A stretch of 64,000 nucleotides of DNA from Natronomonas sp. CBA1123 (GTDB lineage: Archaea > Halobacteriota > Halobacteria > Halobacteriales > Haloarculaceae): NCBI RefSeq assembly GCF_009741925.1, contig NZ_WPCC01000016.1, positions 1 to 64,000 on the forward strand, in the 5' to 3' direction. How positions within the stretch are numbered: position 1 is the first letter of the stretch; each line of letters starts with the position of its first letter. The notes under the pieces are model-generated. The model was given only the letters and a program-made list of their open reading frames with translations. It had not been told where the DNA came from and did no database searches. Below, piece by piece: positions 60,361 through 64,000 of this stretch. The position numbers and the translations under genes were made by a program.

Positions 60361-61796
60361 TTAGGCGGTCACGTCGGCGAGCGTCTGGACGCCCCGGATT
60401 TCGAATCTCGCGCCGCTGTTGGCGCCCTCGGCCGCGGAGATTTCCCAGCCGTGGGCCTCGGCGATGCTCTGGACGATAGCGAGGCCGAGACCGGTGCCGT
60501 CGTCGCCGGTCGTGTAGCCCGCTTCGAAAATCTCGTCGCGTTTGTGTTCGGGGATGCCGGGGCCGTCGTCTTCGACGTAGAACCCCTCGTCGTCGAGCAT
60601 GCCGACGCGAATTGTGGCGTCGTCGCCGCCGTGTTCGATGGCGTTCCGGAAGAGGTTCTCGAACAGTCGCCGAAGGCGTTCGCTGTCGGCGGTCACGGCC
60701 GGCAGGTCGTCGTACTCCACTTGCGCCCACATCTCGTCGACGCTTCCCCACGCGAGTTGGACGACCTCTTCGAGTTCGACGCGCTCGAACTCGTCGACGT
60801 CTTTGCCCTGTCGGGCCAGCGTCAACACTTCCTCGATGAGCCGTTCCATCCGTTCGAGCGACTCCTCGGCGGTTTCGAGTTGGTCGGCGTCGTCCTCGCG
60901 GCTCTTTGCCATTCCGATGTTGCCGATGGCGACGTTCAGCGGGTTCCGGAGGTCGTGGCTGACGACCGAGGCGAACGCCTCGAGTTGCTTGTTCCGCCGT
61001 TCGAGCCCCTCGACGTGTTCGCGCTCCTCGCTTCGGTCGGCGACGACGAGGACGTAGCCGAGCAGCGACTCCTCACCCTCTACCGCCGAGAGGGTGCCCG
61101 ACCCGTAGAACGTCGTTCCGTCGGCACACTGGAACTCGCCATCGATGTCCACGCCGTCGGTTCTGAGCGCCCGCTGGAGGTGCTGTTTGGCCTCCTTGTC
61201 GTCGTCTTCGGGGTACAGCGCGTCGAGACGGGCGCCGACGATGTCGGCGTCGGCGTAGCCGAATATCTCTGCTGCGCCGTCGCTCCACTCCTCGATGTAC
61301 CCTTCGGGGTCCAGGCGGGCGACCGCGAATCCGTGTGCGGCGTCGAGAGTCCCTTCGGCGACGGCCACCCGTTCGGAGAGCTCTTCGACCGTGTTCCTAC
61401 GTCTCGTGTCGACGAACGCGGCGGCGGCGGCGCCCGCGGTACCGACCGAGGCGACCGCGGCGACGACCAAAAGCGGGTCGAGCGGGGCGCCGAACGCTCG
61501 CGTTCGAAGCAACACTGCGTCGGCCGCCCCACCGACCGCGAAACCGCCGACGACGGTCCACAGGAGGATGCGACCCGCGTCGCGGAGAGCGTGGTGACGC
61601 GGTAGCCCAGCGTCAACAGCACGCCCCCGGCGAGGAACATCGGTGCGAGCGCGAGTACGAAAATCGGGTCGATGGTCTCGGCAGCCGTGGCTCGCTGTCC
61701 AGCCACGCCGATGGCGACGACGCCACCGAGCGCCAGGAGGATACCGACCGGAACTGCATCCAGGGAGCGTTCCATCGACACGTGTTTCCGCGCCAT
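60361..61796 (-). pseudogene. sensor histidine kinase with a one-base frameshift
   Basis: Frame A from the ATG at 61796 (MARKHVSMERSLDA) codes two TM helices (VPVGILLALGGVVAIGVAG; IDPIFVLALAPMFLAGGVLL) up to LGYRVTTLS. Near 61575-61590 one base is missing; frame B then codes two more helices (ILLWTVVGGFAVGG; LLVVAAVASVGTAGAAAA), a PAS domain, HisKA (VVSHDLRNPLN) and HATPase with N, G1 and G2 boxes (DDGPGIP; GTGLGLAIV). With one base restored it is a 478-aa membrane histidine kinase. In the database frame the kinase N-terminus is Arg-rich nonsense. A sequencing error is possible. Confidence 0.75.
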
Positions 61797-61880
61797 ACGG
61801 TATAATGGCTCGCATCGGATAACGATTCGACCCGCATCTGCGGTCGAAAGGGCTTTTCACCACCGGGTTCCCCCAACGGT

Positions 61881-62672
61881 ATGGTCGAACCGACGGTCCA
61901 GTTGGTCGCTGCCGTCGCCGTCGGAGCCCTCGCCGTGGCTGTCGCCGGCTGGATGGAGAGTCTCCCGTTCTCGGAGGCCACAGTCCCCGCGACGGGGCCG
62001 TGGACCGTCGCTGCCGGCGGTGTCGTCGTCGCTGCGGAAGTCGGCGTCTACGACGGGGTTCCGTTCCTCACGGTGCCGACGCTGTTGGTGAGCCTCCTCG
62101 TCGTCGCACTCGGAATCTGGTTTGCCTTCACCGGAATCGCGGAACTCCGAAAGCGGCCACACAGCGAGCGATATCTCGCAGCGTCGGGGACCGGGACAGC
62201 GGCGGTGGTCCTCGGTGGGCTACTGTACACTGCCCCCGCAGTGTCGGCGGTCCGTCTCGCATGGATTGCGTTGGCCGTTGTCGCCGCCCCCGTCGTCGCC
62301 GTCGGTCCCTATTTCGTCTTGTCGTTGGTCTACACCGACGCGGTTGCTCGACTCCGGTTCGCGGGACTGTACGCGGTCGCGGCCGTCGTCTTCGACGGCG
62401 TCGCCTCGGCCATCGCCACGGAGACGCTCAAAACCGGCCGCGAAGCGGTCGTGACCTCGTGGCTGTCCCTTACTGCCGAAGCAGCCGGCGTCTCGCCGTC
62501 GGGCTGGCAACTCCTCGCGGCACACGCGTTTGTCGGCGTCCTCGCCGTCGCGGCGCTCGGTCGAATCGGACGGTGGCGGCCCGCCGTGGGCTACGCCGGC
62601 ACCGCCGTTCTGTCGGTCACTGCGTTGGGTTCCGGGGCGGCCGTCCTGCTTTCGGCGGTGCTGTTCGGGTAG
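61881..62672 (+). CDS. hypothetical polytopic membrane protein
   Basis: The 263-aa protein is nearly all hydrophobic with about seven TM helices (VGALAVAVAGWMES; GIWFAFTGIAELRK; VVLGGLLYTAPAVSAV; FVLSLVYTDAVARLRFAGLYAVAAVVFDG). It shows weak DUF63-like features but I cannot be sure. It is divergent from the frameshifted kinase gene. Confidence 0.65.
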   Translation: MVEPTVQLVAAVAVGALAVAVAGWMESLPFSEATVPATGPWTVAAGGVVVAAEVGVYDGVPFLTVPTLLVSLLVVALGIWFAFTGIAELRKRPHSERYLAASGTGTAAVVLGGLLYTAPAVSAVRLAWIALAVVAAPVVAVGPYFVLSLVYTDAVARLRFAGLYAVAAVVFDGVASAIATETLKTGREAVVTSWLSLTAEAAGVSPSGWQLLAAHAFVGVLAVAALGRIGRWRPAVGYAGTAVLSVTALGSGAAVLLSAVLFG

Positions 62673-62726
62673 CGACGCGTCGTCCGTGACTGCGTCGATG
62701 GGGCGGTTTCTTCACGGGCGCGGCCG

Positions 62727-62966
62727 ATGCAGCGACAACGCATGCAGATACGAGATACCGTCGGGACTGGGTTCGCGCTCCTCGTCGGGGCGTTGGTCGG
62801 CGTCGTCCTCTCGGCCCCCGCCCTGCCTCGGACGGTTCCGTTCGGCGTGACCACGATTACGGTGAGTCCCGCGGGCGCCGCGCTGTTGGCCGGCTCGTTC
62901 GTGGTGTTGGTCGTTCCGATGGTGATGCTCCTGTTGTACCTACTCGTCGCCGGGAGCGAACGATGA
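62727..62966 (+). CDS. small two-TM membrane protein, 79 aa
   Basis: The product has two hydrophobic helices (FALLVGALVGVVLSA; AALLAGSFVVLVVPMVMLLLYLLV). An internal ATG at 62742 (MQIRDTV) is an alternative start. It overlaps the DMT transporter by 4 nt (ATGA), so it may be a partner subunit or a leader-type protein. Confidence 0.65.
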   Translation: MQRQRMQIRDTVGTGFALLVGALVGVVLSAPALPRTVPFGVTTITVSPAGAALLAGSFVVLVVPMVMLLLYLLVAGSER

Positions 62967-63859
62967 CGCGGGCGCGAAACCTCGGACTCTTCGTCGCGCT
63001 GGCGGGACTGTGGGGACTGTCTTTCCCGGCGATTCGAGCCGGTCTGCCGTCGCTGCCGCCGCTTCTGTTCGCTGCGGCCCGATACGACGTCGGCGGGGTG
63101 CTCCTGTTGGCCTTCCTCGTCGCTCGGGGCATCGAGTGGCAGCCACGGACACGGGAGGACGGCCTCGCCATCCTCGTCGCCGGGGCGTTTCTCATCGCTG
63201 GCAACAGCCTGCTGTTCGTCGGCCAGCAGTCGATACCCAGCGGCATCGCCTCGATACTGTACGGTCTCGTCCCCATCCTGACGACGGGCTTCGCTGCGGC
63301 GTTCCTCCCGGAGGAACCCATCGGCATCCGGCGAATCGCCGGCGTCGTCGTCGGCCTCCTCGGCGTCGGCATCATCGCGCGACCGGACCCCGAGAACCTC
63401 CTCACCGCCGAACTCGTCGGAGTGGCGTTCGTCGTCGCCGCGGCCGGAAGCGTCGCGTTGGGGAGCGTCCTCCTGCGGAATCGCCGACCGACGCTCGGAA
63501 CCGCCGGAATGACGGCGTGGGCGATGATTGTCGGTGGGCTCATGCTCCACGGCGGAAGCCTCGCCATCGGCGAGCGTGCCGCAGACGTGACGCCGTCGCT
63601 CGTCGCCGTCGCCGCCGTCGTCTACCTCGGCGTCTTCGCCAGCGCCATCGCCTACGTCATCTACTTCACGTTGCTTGCTCGCTTCGGCCCGCTGGAAATC
63701 AATCTCGTCTCCTACGTCGTCCCGGTGTTCGCGACGGCGGGCGGGGTCGTCCTGCTCGACGAGACCGTGTCGCTGCCGATGGTCGGCGGGTTCGCTCTCA
63801 TAACGGGCGGGTTCGTCGTCTTGAAGGCTCGCACTATCGCTGAAGAACTCGATGGGTAA
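62963..63859 (+). CDS. EamA/DMT-family exporter
   Basis: The 298-aa protein has two EamA repeats of five helices: the first with LWGLSFPAIRAGL and FVGQQSIPSGIASILYGLVP, the second with AYVIYFTLLARFGPLEINLVSYVVPVFA. The family exports metabolites or drugs; the substrate is not known. It is cotranslated with the small membrane protein upstream. Confidence 0.88.
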   Translation: MTRARNLGLFVALAGLWGLSFPAIRAGLPSLPPLLFAAARYDVGGVLLLAFLVARGIEWQPRTREDGLAILVAGAFLIAGNSLLFVGQQSIPSGIASILYGLVPILTTGFAAAFLPEEPIGIRRIAGVVVGLLGVGIIARPDPENLLTAELVGVAFVVAAAGSVALGSVLLRNRRPTLGTAGMTAWAMIVGGLMLHGGSLAIGERAADVTPSLVAVAAVVYLGVFASAIAYVIYFTLLARFGPLEINLVSYVVPVFATAGGVVLLDETVSLPMVGGFALITGGFVVLKARTIAEELDG

Positions 63860-63879
63860 AATCGACCGTGAACGGCGAA

Positions 63880-64000
63880 CTACTCGAGGAGTCTAAAATC
63901 GTTGCTACCACACTGACAGTTGGGGTTTCCGACCGCGTGGACGCCTCCACCGGGTCGGACCTCCACCGGTTGGATGGAATCGCATTTCTCACAGATGCCG
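63880..64000 (-). CDS. partial small zinc-ribbon protein (C-terminus)
   Basis: The stop is at 63880-63882 and the frame continues off the window edge. The visible part has two knuckles, CEKC and CQCG, separated by 23 residues, and ends NDFRLLE. It looks like a short zinc ribbon. The start lies beyond position 64000. Confidence 0.6.
   Translation of the reverse strand, partial: GICEKCDSIQPVEVRPGGGVHAVGNPNCQCGSNDFRLLE

Overview
The window is chromosomal DNA of a haloarchaeon (class Halobacteria). The evidence is high G+C with strong third-position G/C bias, very acidic proteins, Tat-dependent lipoproteins with an RR motif followed by a lipobox, halocyanin, bat-type HTH regulators, HalOD1 and HalX domains, an RPA operon, a Lhr helicase, an archaeal Cdc48/VAT ATPase, SAMP-type ubiquitin-like protein, GTP cyclohydrolase III, and short leaders with TATA boxes about 27 nt before the start codons. 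I cannot name the genus from sequence alone.

Left part (1-15.5 kb): an acidic secreted protein with an operator-like repeat upstream; a Tat lipoprotein beta-propeller; an aminotransferase; the cell-shape pair rdfA-sph3; a regulatory cluster (zinc ribbon, Cys-rich NarO/DmsR-like HTH, winged helix, HalOD1, UspA); then an unrecognised translationally coupled pair (671-aa membrane protein plus degenerate Nudix-like protein), an AI-2E-type permease and a CaCA-type exchanger.

Middle (15.5-34.3 kb): genome maintenance genes (Cdc48, Lhr, rpa1-rpap1-rpe); halocyanin; a UDG-family protein; an alpha/beta hydrolase; a frameshifted VOC gene; a SAMP-like gene with a buried Gly-Gly coupled to an MBL hydrolase; tRNA-Arg; two tatA genes with a shared promoter element; a peroxiredoxin; an HD phosphohydrolase; an MFS carrier; and a HalX response regulator with a RecA-like partner.

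34.4-45.6 kb: two complete type IV pilus assembly pairs (ATPase plus TadC-like platform), the first followed by an AT-richer pilin-like adhesin, separated by UspA, tRNA-Gly with flanking repeats, and a Trm9-like methyltransferase.

Right part (45.7-64 kb): small conserved haloarchaeal genes; GTP cyclohydrolase III; a branched-chain amino acid type ABC system with its binding protein convergent to the permease/ATPase operon; phosphoglycerate kinase and an acetyltransferase; tRNA-Thr followed by a tandem HiPIP-like lipoprotein; an APC transporter fused to Usp domains; a sensor kinase split by a one-base frameshift; and a membrane-protein/DMT exporter operon. No CRISPR array, rRNA or intact insertion sequence was seen. 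The best candidates for something new are the 9784-12589 pair, the tandem HiPIP-like protein and the SAMP-like protein with a C-terminal tail.
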